Notes: generated by a model from the letters alone, not told the origin. A DNA stretch of 64,000 bases from Bradyrhizobium liaoningense (GCF_018130785.1 NZ_JAFCJT010000006.1:124001-188000); one strand, 5' to 3'. Shown: positions 24,406-40,612, counted from the stretch's first letter. Numbers and translations: made by a program.

Positions 24406-27192
24406 TCAGGTACGAGCGCGCTGTTGCCTGGGCCTCGCCGCGCTGGCGGCGCGTGCTTCGATGGCCGCAGCAGGAAAATCGCGGAAAGCTTGCGCGAGCG
24501 GCAATTCATTGCCGGCAATGCCCGGCGCGGTGTAGCCGGTGATGTCGATCGTCGCGTCAACAGCCTCGAACGCGGGCCATTGTCGGCCCTCTTGCGTGAA
24601 CGGCGCAAACTGGCGTCCGATCACGACGATCGCAGCCGCGCGGCCGTGTCGACGGGCAAACGCAATGACATGGTCGGCGTGCGCGCCCCGGACCTCCAGC
24701 GGCTGATAATCGCCCTGCGCGAAGACATCGGCGAGTTCGTTGCGCAGTTTGAGCAGCTGCCGCGTCCAGGCCAGCTTGAGCTGGCCGTCCGGCCAGGTCT
24801 TGATCAGCCCGCGCCAGTCCGGTGTTTCCAGTGACGTCAGCGCCGTCTGCCGCGCGGCAAAGTCCACCGGGCGGCGGTTGTCGGGATCGACCAGCGACAT
24901 GTCCCAGAATTCAGTGCCCTGGTAGAAGTCGGGTACGCCCGGCTGTGTCGCCTTGAGCGTGAGCTGGCTCAGCGAATTCAAGGCGCCGAGCAGCGCGACG
25001 CGGCGTGCCAGGGTTTGCAGCGCCTCCAGGAACTCGCTGGATTGCGCGGGATCGAGGATCTTCTCGAGGAAGCTCTCGACGCCGCTCTCATAGGGCTCGT
25101 GCGGGTTGAGCCAGCTCGTCTCCTCCTTGCCCTCGCGCGCGGCCTTGAGCGCATAGGCCTGGATGCGCTCAACGAAGCCGGCATGGGCCGTCTCCCCAAG
25201 CGACCAGGCGCCGAGCAGGGTCTGGTAGAGCATGTATTCGAACGTCGCCGACGGGGCGCGCAGACTGCCGTTGAGCGCGAGGTGCGGCGCGTTCAGGACT
25301 TTCCAGCGTGCCACGGCGCTGGTCCATTCGCCGGGAATCTCGCTGAGCGCCGCGATCCGCGCGCGGGCATCCTCGCCGCGCTTGGTGTCGTGGGTCGCGG
25401 TCGCCGTCATCCCTTGCGGCCATTCCTTGGCGCGCGCTCGCATGGCCTCGTGGAAGGCAGGTATCGTGATGCCGTTGCTCGCGGGATCGCCGCCGACCTC
25501 GTTCAGGGCGAGCAGCCGGTGGAATTGATAGAAGGCGGTGTCCTCCAGCGACTTCGCCATCATCGGTCCCGTGAACTGCTGCACCTTCAGCGCGAAACGG
25601 CGCACCCGCGGGGCGCTGTGCGGAGGACGGCCGCGCTTGAGCAGGTCCATGGTCAGTGCGTCGCGCAGGAAGTCGAAAATACCGTCGTCCGCGGCGAACC
25701 ATTCCGAGCGGGCGCGCGCGATGGTATCGTCGATCAGCTTGCGGTCGAGGGCAGTCGGGCCGCTATGCGTCAAATAGGTGCGATAGACCGGGAAGTGCAG
25801 CACATAGAGTTCGAGCGCCTGCCGCAGGCTGTCGGCGGAAAAGTCGCGGGTCGAGTAGTGGCCGTTGGCGATGCGCGCGAGCAGGCGGGTCAGCACGGTG
25901 AATTCGCTGGTCAGCAGCGTCTCCAGCACGCGCCGCTTGGCATCCTTGACGTAAGGCGCCAGCCGCGGCGGGCGGTTGCTGATCTGCCGCCAGGTCTCGT
26001 TCAGCGCCTCCAGCCCTTTCGCGTCGACCAGGACCTGGGTGATGACGTTCATCCACTCATAGCCCGTGGTGCCCTGAACGCCGGCGAAGTGCGGCAGGCG
26101 CTCGTGCTCGCACAATATTTTTTCGATCACGGTGTAGAACGGTTTGATGTTGCCTTGCGCGTCGCGCACCAGCCGGCGCAGCCGCTGGCAATATTGTGCG
26201 GGATCGCGCAGGCCGTCGATGTGATCGAGGCGGATGCCCTGCAGCTTGCCGTCGGCAATGAGCTGCTTCACCAGCCGGTGCGTGGCGGCGAACGTGCTGG
26301 GGTCCTCGACGCGCAGGCCCGCAAGTCCGTTGACGTCGAAGAAGCGGCGATAATTGATGTCGCTGGAGGCAAGCCGCCAGTGCCCAAGCTTGTAGTGCTG
26401 GCGCTCGAGCAGATGATGCAGCGCCAGCGTCTGCGCCGGACGATCTTTGGCGGAACGATAGGCGGCGAGGCCGCGTACCATGATGTCGGCGCTGCCCGCG
26501 ATCTCCTTGAGCTCCGCCTTGAAGCCGGGCGCTTCCTTGCGGTTGGGGCGACGCAACCCCGTGTAGCGGGCCGCGAGCGCGAGCAGGCGCTTGCCGGCCT
26601 CCGTCTCGGCGGCGTTGGCTTCCTTCACGATCACGCGCAACAATTCGCCATAGCGTTCCGGCGCGATCGGCAGGCGATGCTCGAAATACCAGGCGGAAAA
26701 ACTGCCTTCGTCGGGATCGTAGTGCAGCTCGATCTCGCCGCGCTCAAGCGCCTCGCCATAGGGCGAGCCGAGGATCGGCAGCAGCACGCCGCCGCGGGCG
26801 CGAAAGGCCAGTTGATCCCAATCGATGTCGAAGGAAACCGCATGCGGCGAGGCCTGCCCCCATTCCAGCACGTCCAGCCACCAGGGATTGTCGGCGAAGT
26901 GCACGCCGACATGGTTCGGCACGAAGTCGATGATGAGGCCGAGGTCGTGCTGCTTGAGGGCGTCGCTCAGCCGAGCAAAGCCGGCCTCGCCGCCGAGCTC
27001 GGGATTGAACCGGCTGTGGTCGACGGTATCGTAGCCGTGGGTCGAGCCCTTGCGCGCCTTCATCACCGGCGAGGCGTAGAGATGGGTGATCCCCAGCGCC
27101 TTGAGATAGGGAACAACTGCCGAGGCCTTGTCGAAGTCAAAATCCGCGGTGAGCTGAAGCCGATAGGTCGCAAGCGGAATGGCAGGAGGCAT
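24406..27192 (-). CDS. treY: Malto-oligosyltrehalose synthase TreY
   Basis: 928 aa GH13 enzyme. It converts the reducing end of malto-oligosaccharide to an alpha,alpha-1,1 linkage. The conserved regions are intact: DFVPNHVGVH, GIRLDHIDGL (nucleophile Asp), YTVIEKILCEHERLP (acid/base Glu) and TATHDTKRGED. The N-terminus PLATYRLQLTADFDFDKA is the standard TreY start, and GGAGG precedes ATG 27192. It is the last gene of the alpha-glucan operon, 1 bp after treZ, its obligate partner. Confidence 0.95.
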   Translation of the reverse strand: MPPAIPLATYRLQLTADFDFDKASAVVPYLKALGITHLYASPVMKARKGSTHGYDTVDHSRFNPELGGEAGFARLSDALKQHDLGLIIDFVPNHVGVHFADNPWWLDVLEWGQASPHAVSFDIDWDQLAFRARGGVLLPILGSPYGEALERGEIELHYDPDEGSFSAWYFEHRLPIAPERYGELLRVIVKEANAAETEAGKRLLALAARYTGLRRPNRKEAPGFKAELKEIAGSADIMVRGLAAYRSAKDRPAQTLALHHLLERQHYKLGHWRLASSDINYRRFFDVNGLAGLRVEDPSTFAATHRLVKQLIADGKLQGIRLDHIDGLRDPAQYCQRLRRLVRDAQGNIKPFYTVIEKILCEHERLPHFAGVQGTTGYEWMNVITQVLVDAKGLEALNETWRQISNRPPRLAPYVKDAKRRVLETLLTSEFTVLTRLLARIANGHYSTRDFSADSLRQALELYVLHFPVYRTYLTHSGPTALDRKLIDDTIARARSEWFAADDGIFDFLRDALTMDLLKRGRPPHSAPRVRRFALKVQQFTGPMMAKSLEDTAFYQFHRLLALNEVGGDPASNGITIPAFHEAMRARAKEWPQGMTATATHDTKRGEDARARIAALSEIPGEWTSAVARWKVLNAPHLALNGSLRAPSATFEYMLYQTLLGAWSLGETAHAGFVERIQAYALKAAREGKEETSWLNPHEPYESGVESFLEKILDPAQSSEFLEALQTLARRVALLGALNSLSQLTLKATQPGVPDFYQGTEFWDMSLVDPDNRRPVDFAARQTALTSLETPDWRGLIKTWPDGQLKLAWTRQLLKLRNELADVFAQGDYQPLEVRGAHADHVIAFARRHGRAAAIVVIGRQFAPFTQEGRQWPAFEAVDATIDITGYTAPGIAGNELPLAQAFRDFPAAAIEARAASAARPRQQRART

Positions 27193-27193
27193 G

Positions 27194-28944
27194 CTAACCT
27201 CCGAGATGCCAGATCACCGACCAGGGCGGGAGCCGATCGCCGCCGGCAGAGCCCCAGATGGGCGTGCCTCCAACGTCGCCGGGACGTGCGATGTCCTTGT
27301 CCGAGAGATTGGCGACGAGCCGCAACGTCGCGCCGTCGCCCATGCGCCAATGCGCGGTGAGGAGGCCGCTATCGGCCGTCTCGGCATCGCCGAACCGCGC
27401 ACCTTTCAGCCGCGGTGCGATCTCCTTGTGACGGAGCGCGAGCAGCTCCCGCACCAGCGCGAGCCGTGCATCCTGCTCCGGCGTGTGGCCGGTCCAATCC
27501 AGAACGGCCGATTGCAGCGTGGCAGGATCGAGCGGGTCGGGCACCTCGTCGCCGTACTTCTCGTAGGCCCAGGCATATTCCTGCTTGCGACCCTTGCGCA
27601 CGGCTTCGGCAAGGCCACCCTGGAAATCGCAGAAGAACGGGAAGGGCACGGTCGAGCCCCATTCCTCGCCCTGAAACAGCATCGGCACCATCGGTGCGAG
27701 CAGGGTGACCGCGAGCGCGGCTTCGATCTGCTGCGGCGATGCCAGGCTCTCGAGCCGATCGCCCAGTGGGCGATTACCGATCTGGTCGTGGTTTTGCAGG
27801 AAGTTGACGAAGGCCGCCGGCGGCAGCTCGCCGCTCGCCTCGCCGCGCGGCTTCTTGCCCCAGAATTCCGAGATCTCGCCCTGGTAGACGAAGCCTGACG
27901 CGAGCGCGCGCGCAAGATCCATGCGCGGGGTCTGGTAGTCGGCGTAGTAGCCGGCGAGCTCACCGGTCAGCATCACGTGCCAGACGTGGTGATAGTCGTC
28001 GTTCCACTGCCCGCGATATTTGCCATTGGGTGGATCCTGCGCGGCATCGAGCAGGCTGGCGCGGTTGTCGCCGTTCTCCAGCACGAGATGGATGTGGCGC
28101 CCCGTGGCCTTGGCGAGCTCGCCGGCGGCGACACTGAGGTCCTGCAACATCGACTGCTCGCCCGGGATCGCCATGATGTGATTGGCGGCATCGAGTCTCA
28201 GGCCGTCGAAGCGGTAGTCGGAGAGCCAGGATAGCGCGTTCTCGACTGCGAAGGCCCGGACCTGCGGCACGCGATAATCGATCGCGCTGCCCCAGGGCGT
28301 GTGCGCATCGGTGAAGAAGGCCGGCGCATAGCGGCCGAGATAATTCCCTTCGGGACCGAAATGATTGTAGACGACGTCGAGGAACACCATCAGCCCGCGC
28401 AGATGGGCCTCGTCGATCAGGGTCTTCAGGTCCTCCGGCCGGCCATAGGCGCTGTCGGGCGCGTACCAGAGCACGCCGTCATAGCCCCAGCCGCGGCGGC
28501 CCGCGAAATCGGCCAGCGGCATCAATTCCAGCGCAGTGATCCCGGTCGCAACGAGATGATCGAGCTTGTCGATCACGGCGCGGTAGGTGCCCTCAGGCGT
28601 GAAGGTGCCGACATGGGTCTCGATCAGCACCGTCTCTTCCCAGGGACGTCCGCGCCAATCACGTGCGCGCCACGCGAAGGCATCATGATCGAGGACTTCG
28701 CTCGGGCCAAAAACGTCTTCCGGCTGGAAGGCGGATGCGGGATCGGGCACGTCGATCTCGTCGTCGATCCTGAACTTGTAGGGACTGCCGACGGGTAGCC
28801 CGGCAATCTCGGCGACATACCAGCCATCCTGCCGGCGCTGCATCGCGTGCCTCCTGTCGAGCAGGAGATCGACTCGCCGAGCACCGGGTGCCCACAGGCG
28901 GAACGACACGCCGTCCTTGGTCGGCCTCGCCCCGAAGGATGGTC

Positions 28945-28948
<4 letters not shown>
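27194..28948 (-). CDS. treZ: Malto-oligosyltrehalose trehalohydrolase TreZ
   Basis: 584 aa. An N-terminal CBM48-like domain (FGARPTKDGVSFRLWAPGAR) precedes the GH13 barrel. Catalytic regions: DVVYNHFGPEGNYL, FDGLRLDAANHI (Asp), HLVLENGDNRAS (Glu) and LQNHDQIGNRP (His-Asp). It releases trehalose from maltooligosyltrehalose made by TreY. It overlaps the glgX stop by ATGA (28945-28948), indicating translational coupling. Confidence 0.95.
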
Positions 28949-31023
<2,075 letters not shown>

Positions 31024-31026
31024 CGG

Positions 31027-33166
31027 TCAGCTTTCCGGAACGAGGAAGATCGCGGCGAGCGGTGGAATGGTGAGGCGAAGCTCGGGGGCCTTGCCGTCGG
31101 CGGCATGAACCTCGCCGATGTTGCCGACATTGGTGCCGCCATAATGGGCGGAGTCCGAATTGAACACCTCTTTCCACTTGCCGGCAAAGGGCACGGGGAC
31201 GCGATAGTTGCGATAGACGTTGGGTGAGAAGTTGATGATCACGAGACACCGTGCGTGCTCGTCAAATCCCTTGCGCAGCCAGGCGAACACGTTGCGGTTG
31301 GCGTCATCCGTGATCAGCCATTCGAAGCCGGCCTGTTCGCAATCCATCTGGTGCAGCGCTGGCACCGCGCGATAGAGCCGGTTGAGGTCGCGGATCAACG
31401 CCTGGATGCCGGAATGCGACTTGTATTCGAGCAGGTGCCAGTCGAGCGACTGGTCGTGATTCCATTCGCGGCTTTGCGCGATCTCCGCGCCCATGAACAG
31501 CAGCTTCTTGCCGGGATGGCCGAACATGAAGCTGTAATAGGCGCGCAAATTCGCAAAGCGCTGCCATTCGTCGCCCGGCATGCGGCCCAGGATCGAACGT
31601 TTGCCGTGCACGACCTCGTCATGCGACAGCGGCAGGATGAAGTTCTCCGAGAAAGCGTAGTGCAGGCCGAACAGGATCTCGCCGTGATGATGCTTGCGGT
31701 GGATCGGGTCCTTGCTGATGTAGTTCAGCGTATCGTGCATCCAGCCCATATTCCACTTGTAGCCGAAGCCGAGCCCGCCGAATTCGACCGGGCGCGAGAC
31801 CTGCGGCCATGCGGTGGATTCCTCGGCTGCCGTGGTCGCCTGCGGGAAGCGCGCGAACAATTCGGTGTTGAAGCGGCGCAGGAACGCGATCGCCTCGATG
31901 TTCTCACGGCCGCCATACTGGTTCGGAATCCAGGCGCCGGGGGGGCGGCTGTAGTCCAGATAGAGCATGGACGCGACCGCATCGACGCGCAGGCCGTCGA
32001 TCGCATAACGCTCGAGCCAGAACAGCGCATTCGACACCAGGAAGTTCGTCACTTCGGTGCGGCCGTAATTGTAGATCAGGGTGCCCCAGTCGAGGTGGCG
32101 GCCCTGGAGCGGATTGGCATGCTCGTAGAGCGAGGTGCCGTCGAAGCTGCCGAGCCCGTGCGGATCGTCCGGGAAGTGGCCGGGCACCCAGTCGAGCAGC
32201 ACGCCGACGCCCTCGCGATGGCAGGCATCGACCAGCGCGGCAAAATCCTCAGGCCCGCCGAAGCGGCTGGTTGGCGCATAGAGGCCGGTCGGCTGATAGC
32301 CCCAGGAGCCGTCGAACGGATGCTCGCTGACGGGCAGGAATTCGAGATGGGTGAAGCCCATGTCGCGCGCATAGGCCGGCAGCTGTTCGGCCAGCTCGCG
32401 ATAGGTGAGCCATTCATCGCCGTTCTTGCGCCGCCAGGAGCCGAGATGGACCTCGTAGATCGACATCGGCGCCGAGAGCGCGTTGATGCCATCCGGCGCC
32501 GGGCGGGGACGTGCGAGATGCGCCTCGTCGAACACGATGGAAGCCGTCTTCGGCCGCACCTCGCTCGCAAACGCCATGGGATCGGACTTCAGCGGCAACT
32601 GGTGGCCGTGCGGCCCGATGATATCGAACTTGTAGTGATCGCCGCCCTTGGCGTGCGGGATGAACAATTCCCAATAACCGGCACCGCGCACCCGCATGGG
32701 ATGGCGCCGCGCGTCCCAGAAATTGAAATCGCCGACCACGGACACGCGCCGCGCATTCGGCGCCAGCACGACGAAGCCGATGCCGTCGATGCCTTCGAGC
32801 CGCATCGGATGCGCGCCGAGCTTGTCGTAGAGGCGCTGATGGGTGCCTTCGCCGAGCAGATAGAGATCGAAGTCGGTCAGGATCGGCGGGAAGCGATAGG
32901 CGTCCTCGAACTCGACGATGTTGTCGCCGAACCTGGCGCGGAGCTGGTAGCGCTTCGAGCCGTTCGGCAGGGCGCCGATGAACAGGCCTGAATCGTGGAC
33001 GCGATCGAGCTTCGCCACCTCGCCTTGTTCGCCCACCGCCTCGACATTGGAGGCCTCGGGGAGGAACGCGCGCACCACGCTCTTGCCGCCTTCGGGATGC
33101 AATCCGAGATAATGGAAGGGGTCGGAGTGGCGGCCCTCGATGATCGCGTAGGCCTCGGCTGGCAGT

Positions 33167-33174
<8 letters not shown>
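31027..33174 (-). CDS. glgB: 1,4-alpha-glucan branching enzyme GlgB
   Basis: 715 aa from ATG 33174 ([20 protein letters not shown], the usual rhizobial N-terminus); ATG 33189 five codons earlier is also open. Two N-terminal beta domains precede the GH13_9 barrel with [15 protein letters not shown] (Asp), [13 protein letters not shown] (Glu) and [12 protein letters not shown]. It introduces alpha-1,6 branches into alpha-glucan. It overlaps the 3' end of treS by 8 bp. Branching plus a TreS-maltokinase is the GlgE-pathway set. Confidence 0.95.
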
Positions 33175-36457
<3,283 letters not shown>

Positions 36458-36468
36458 GGCGTGCCCCC

Positions 36469-38415
36469 TTACGCCAGGCAGCGGAACAAGAGCGCCGGAT
36501 CGCGGTCGGGATCGATACGCAACCTGATTCCGCCCCATTCGATGCGGGACTGTTCGCCGCTGAGGAGGTTTTCGAGTGTCGTCACATGGTGTCGCTGCCC
36601 GCCGGCGTCAACCGTGACGTCGCCGAGCGGCAGCCAGCATTCGCGCACATGGCGCGAGAGCGCAATCACGATGACGACGGCGTTGGCGGGATCCGTCGCC
36701 TGCTTCACGAAAGCGATCGTCTCGCCGTCCTCGATGCCGAGGAAACGCAAATTGACCGTTTGCTGAAGCGCTCCGTTTTCGTTGCGGATTCGGTTGAGCG
36801 CGGCGATGTAGGCCTTGATGTTGCCCGGCTTGTCCCAGTCGCGCTGCTTGATCTGGTATTTCCCGGAATCGAGATATTCCTCGCGGCCCGGCACCGCCGC
36901 GTGCTCGAGCAGCTCGAAGCCGCTGTAGATGCCGTAATTGCCCGACAGCGTCGCCGCCAGCGCGAGGCGCGACTTGAACGCCCAGGGCTCGCCGCTCTGG
37001 AGGTGATAGGGCAGCAGGTCGGGCGTGTTGACGAACAGGTTCGGGCGATAGAAGTCCCGCTCGGGATAGCGCGTGAGCTCGCCGAGATATTGCTCCAGCT
37101 CCCATTTTTCCGTGCGCCACGGGAAATGGGTGAAGGACTGCGCAAAGCCGAGCTTGGCGAGTCCCTTCATCAGCCTCGGCCTGGCAAACGACTTGGAGAA
37201 CAAGATCACCTCGGGATGGCGGCGGCGGATGTCGCTGATCAGCCAGTCCCAGAACGGAAGCGGCGCGGTGTCGTGATTGTCGATGGCGAAGATGGTGACG
37301 CCGTGGTCGATCCAGAACAGCATGGCATCGCGAAACGCGTTCCACAGTCCGCTCCTGTCGACGGAGGCGAAATCGGGAATGACGATGTCCGAATAGGGAT
37401 CATCCGCCGTCCGCACCGAGCGATCCGGCCGCCACTTGAACCATTCCGGATGCTGCGTCAGCCAGGGATGGTCCGGCGAGCATTGCACGGCGAAGTCGAG
37501 CGCGAGCTCGAGGCCGTATTCAAGACAGGTCGCGACCAGCGCGCGAAAATCCTCGATCGTGCCGAGCTCGGGATGCAGCACATCGTGCCCGCCCTCGGCG
37601 CTGCCGATCGCATAGGGCGAGCCGGGATCGCCTTCGGTCGCCACCGGCGCATTGTTGCGGCCCTTGCGGCGGGTGTTGCCGATCGGGTGGATCGGCGTGA
37701 AATAGAGCACGTCAAAGCCCATCGCGGCGATATCAGGCACGCGCGCGATGCAGTCGCGGAGCGTGCCATGCCGGCCGGGAATCCGGCTCTGGCTGCGCGG
37801 CATCATCTGATACCAGGCGCCGAAGCGCGCCTTGTCGCGGTCGACGATCAGCGGGAAGCTCGGCGAGCGGGTCAGGTCGGGCCGCGGCTGGCTCTCAGCC
37901 ATGGCCGCGCCGAGATCGGCTGCAAGCAGCGAGCCGACATCCCCGGTCTGAAGATAATCCTCGCATTGCTTCACGATGACCGCCGCGGCGTCCTGCCGGG
38001 CGCTATGCGCCTTGGTCAGGAGGCCGGCGCCCTCGATCGCATCGAGGCTGACGTCCGCGCCGGCGCGCCGTTTGCGCTCAACCCCGTGAGACCAGGTGGC
38101 GAATTCGTCGGTCCACGCTTCGATCGCGTAGACATGTTGGCCGGGCTCGACGGCTGTGAAGGCGCCGGACCAGCGGTCATTGCCGTGATGGATCATCGGC
38201 TCACTCCGCCATTCCCGGTCCTGCTCGCGGCGCCAGACCAGCGCGGCTCCGATCACTCCGTCGCCGCCGCGGTAGATGTCGGCCCAGACCTCGACCCGTT
38301 CGCCGGAGATCCGCTTCACGGCGAAGCGCCCGGCGTCGATCAAGGGATAGACGTCTTCGATGAGGAAAGCACTGCCGGCTGCGGCACTCTCGACAGTTTG
38401 AATTGTCTTGTTCAC
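36469..38415 (-). CDS. glgE: GlgE-family (maltose-1-phosphate maltosyltransferase-like) protein with altered active site
   Basis: 648 aa if GTG 38415 is the start (start uncertain; weak ribosome site). The GlgE scaffold is clear: MPRSQSRIPGRHGTLRD, TPIHPIGNTRRKGRNN, GSAEGGHDVLHPELGTIEDF, QCSPDHPWLTQHPEWFKWRP and NTPDLLPYHL. Canonical GlgE transfers maltose from maltose-1-phosphate to alpha-glucan. Here the usual FRVDNPHTKP reads FAIDNHDTAP (Ala377 for the invariant Arg; nucleophile Asp379 kept). The acid/base Glu in AEAFTRP is Lys408 in SKSFARP. The phosphate-binding AENPPKKYxDIY loop reads ADDPYSDIVIPDF. Spacing 379-408-466 equals that of real GlgE. It heads the six-gene operon. Confidence 0.85.
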   Translation of the reverse strand: MNKTIQTVESAAAGSAFLIEDVYPLIDAGRFAVKRISGERVEVWADIYRGGDGVIGAALVWRREQDREWRSEPMIHHGNDRWSGAFTAVEPGQHVYAIEAWTDEFATWSHGVERKRRAGADVSLDAIEGAGLLTKAHSARQDAAAVIVKQCEDYLQTGDVGSLLAADLGAAMAESQPRPDLTRSPSFPLIVDRDKARFGAWYQMMPRSQSRIPGRHGTLRDCIARVPDIAAMGFDVLYFTPIHPIGNTRRKGRNNAPVATEGDPGSPYAIGSAEGGHDVLHPELGTIEDFRALVATCLEYGLELALDFAVQCSPDHPWLTQHPEWFKWRPDRSVRTADDPYSDIVIPDFASVDRSGLWNAFRDAMLFWIDHGVTIFAIDNHDTAPLPFWDWLISDIRRRHPEVILFSKSFARPRLMKGLAKLGFAQSFTHFPWRTEKWELEQYLGELTRYPERDFYRPNLFVNTPDLLPYHLQSGEPWAFKSRLALAATLSGNYGIYSGFELLEHAAVPGREEYLDSGKYQIKQRDWDKPGNIKAYIAALNRIRNENGALQQTVNLRFLGIEDGETIAFVKQATDPANAVVIVIALSRHVRECWLPLGDVTVDAGGQRHHVTTLENLLSGEQSRIEWGGIRLRIDPDRDPALLFRCLA

Positions 38416-38506
38416 GGTGATGCCATTGACAAGAAAGCAGGAGCCCGTTTCCCTTGTCGGGAACCTACGCTTGGTACCTATATAGAAAGCCGCTTGTGTG
38501 TCATTG

Positions 38507-38520
38507 GTTCCCTTGGGAAC
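38507..38520. promoter_or_regulatory. GTTCCC-TT-GGGAAC palindrome between glgE-like and malQ
   Basis: A 14-bp perfect inverted repeat in the 204-bp divergent region. It places a GGAAC -35-like box in both directions. On the minus strand GGAAC-N16-GCTT follows; on the plus strand the best -10 (GTT) is at a spacing of 18, so neither is a full EcfG match. It may instead be an operator for a sugar regulator. Confidence 0.4.
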
Positions 38521-38619
38521 GGCGGGCGCAGCTTGCGAGTTACCCTTGACTAACCTCTTCCGCGACCTCGTTAAAATCGATGCCCCCGGCCGAATGATGG
38601 CCTGCAAGCTGCGTGCCGA

Positions 38620-40581
38620 ATGGATCTTTTAGCTCAAGCCCGGATCAAGGGCGTTCAGTCCGAATTCGTCGATGCCCTCGGAAAGCTGCGGGTCACCGAT
38701 CCCGTGGCCCTCAAATCCATCCTCGAGGCCCTGCCGGAGAAGCGGGTTTACCGCTTCGTCGGCGGGCCCGTGGTGGTGCGCGCCCTGGGACATCCGCGCA
38801 CCGAATTGACGACGGTCGGCGCGCCGCCGCTGCAATGGAAATTGCGCGCAAACGGCAATGTGATCGCGCAAGGCGAGACGCGAGAGCCCGTGATCGCCTG
38901 GCCCGCCGGCCTGCCGCTCGGTTATCACCGGTTGACGCTGACCGATGCCGAAGGTGCTGCGGAAGAGGTGCCGATGATCGTGGCGCCCGAGCGCGCCTTT
39001 GGCGGCGAATTCGACCGTGGCTGGCTGCTTGCCGTGCAGCTCTACAGCGTCCGCTCGGACCGCAATTGGGGCATTGGCGATTTCACCGATCTCGCCGATC
39101 TCGTCCGGCTCGCCAGGCAGCTCGGCGCCGATGGCGTCGGGCTCAATCCGCTGCATGTCCTGTTCGACAACCACCCCGCCGATTGCAGCCCCTATTCGCC
39201 GAACAGCCGGCTGTTTCTCAACCCGCTCTATATCGACGTCGAGGCGATCCCGGAATTTTCCGCCGACCTCGTCCCCGACGCGGCTGCGACCGCCGCGCGG
39301 CTGCGCGAAGGCGACCGCGTGCCCTATGCCGACATGGCGGCGCTGAAATGGCTCGGCCTGCGCGCCGCCTACAACAGTTTCGTGACACGCGCGAGCGAGG
39401 TGCGCCGCAAGGAGTTCGACGCCTTCCGCGCGGACCGCGCGCCGCTGTTGTCCCGCTTTGCCTGCTTCGAGGTGCTGCGGCATCGCTTCACCAGACCGTG
39501 GTGGGAGTGGCCGCAAGAGTGGCAGCAGCCGGATGAAGCCAAATGCGCCGAGCTCCGCAACGGTCCCGACAAGCGCGAGGTCGAGTTCGTCGAATTCGTG
39601 CAATGGACGGCCGATAGCCAATTGCATGCCGCCAAGGAGTTGGCCGGCCGGCTTGGCATGCGCGTCGGGCTCTATCTCGACGTCGCCGTCGGCGTGCAGT
39701 CCAACGGCTTCGACGCCTGGAACGAGCAGATGGCGATTTCGCGCCATCTCGCCGTCGGCGCGCCGCCCGACGTGCTCAACACCGTCGGACAGGATTGGGG
39801 CCTTGCCGGCTTCAATGCCGGTGGCCTGGAGGCGCAATCCTTCGTGCCGTTTGCCGACATGCTGGCCGCCTCGATGCGCCATGCCGGCGCCATCCGGCTC
39901 GATCACGTGCTGGGCTTGAAGCGGCTGTATCTGGTGCCGCGCGGCTTCAAGCCGGACAATGGCGCCTATGTGCAGATGCCGTTCGAGGCGTTGCTCGGCG
40001 CCGTGGTGCGCGAGAGCGCGGCGAACAAATGCATCGTGATCGGCGAGGACCTCGGCACCGTGCCGGAAGGCTTCCGCGAGACCATGCAGGATTTCGGCAT
40101 CTGGTCCTACCTCGTCATGATGTTCGAGCGCGACGATGCCGGCCATTTCCGCAATACCGATCATTACCGGCCCAATGCGCTGGTCACGCTGAACACGCAT
40201 GATCTGTGCACCTACGCAGGCTGGCGCTCCTTCAGCGATCTCAGGATGAAGCGCTCGCTCGGGCTCGACCCCGGCGAGGACGACCAGGCGCGCTGGGATG
40301 CGCTCGGCAGGCTCGACGAGATCCTGCGCCAGAACGGCATCAACGCCAACGATCTCTATTCGGTGCTCGCCTTCCTGTCGCGGACGCCGTCGCGTCTCCT
40401 GGCGGTGTCGCTGGAGGATCTGCTCGGCGTGATCGACCAGCCCAACATTCCCGGCACGATCGATGAGCATCCGAACTGGCGCCAGCGTCTGCCGGTCGCA
40501 CTCGACAAGATCGCCGCCAAGGTTGATCTTACGGCCTTGAAGGCGGCGACGCGGGAACGCTCGTTGACCGGCGGGAGTTGA
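38620..40581 (+). CDS. malQ: 4-alpha-glucanotransferase (amylomaltase) MalQ
   Basis: 653 aa GH77 enzyme starting at ATG 38620. It disproportionates maltodextrins, releasing glucose. Catalytic landmarks are conserved: AIRLDHVLGLKRLYLVPRGF (nucleophile Asp), CIVIGEDLGTVPEGFRETM (acid/base Glu) and LNTHDLCTYAGW (third Asp). An N-terminal extension of about 130 residues precedes the QLYSVRSDRNWGIGDF start of the barrel, as in other proteobacterial MalQ. It is divergent from glgE-like and followed by the GH15 gene 31 bp later. Confidence 0.95.
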   Translation: MDLLAQARIKGVQSEFVDALGKLRVTDPVALKSILEALPEKRVYRFVGGPVVVRALGHPRTELTTVGAPPLQWKLRANGNVIAQGETREPVIAWPAGLPLGYHRLTLTDAEGAAEEVPMIVAPERAFGGEFDRGWLLAVQLYSVRSDRNWGIGDFTDLADLVRLARQLGADGVGLNPLHVLFDNHPADCSPYSPNSRLFLNPLYIDVEAIPEFSADLVPDAAATAARLREGDRVPYADMAALKWLGLRAAYNSFVTRASEVRRKEFDAFRADRAPLLSRFACFEVLRHRFTRPWWEWPQEWQQPDEAKCAELRNGPDKREVEFVEFVQWTADSQLHAAKELAGRLGMRVGLYLDVAVGVQSNGFDAWNEQMAISRHLAVGAPPDVLNTVGQDWGLAGFNAGGLEAQSFVPFADMLAASMRHAGAIRLDHVLGLKRLYLVPRGFKPDNGAYVQMPFEALLGAVVRESAANKCIVIGEDLGTVPEGFRETMQDFGIWSYLVMMFERDDAGHFRNTDHYRPNALVTLNTHDLCTYAGWRSFSDLRMKRSLGLDPGEDDQARWDALGRLDEILRQNGINANDLYSVLAFLSRTPSRLLAVSLEDLLGVIDQPNIPGTIDEHPNWRQRLPVALDKIAAKVDLTALKAATRERSLTGGS

Positions 40582-40612
40582 AAACGGCGGATTTTCCGGG
40601 GCTCGTAACACA

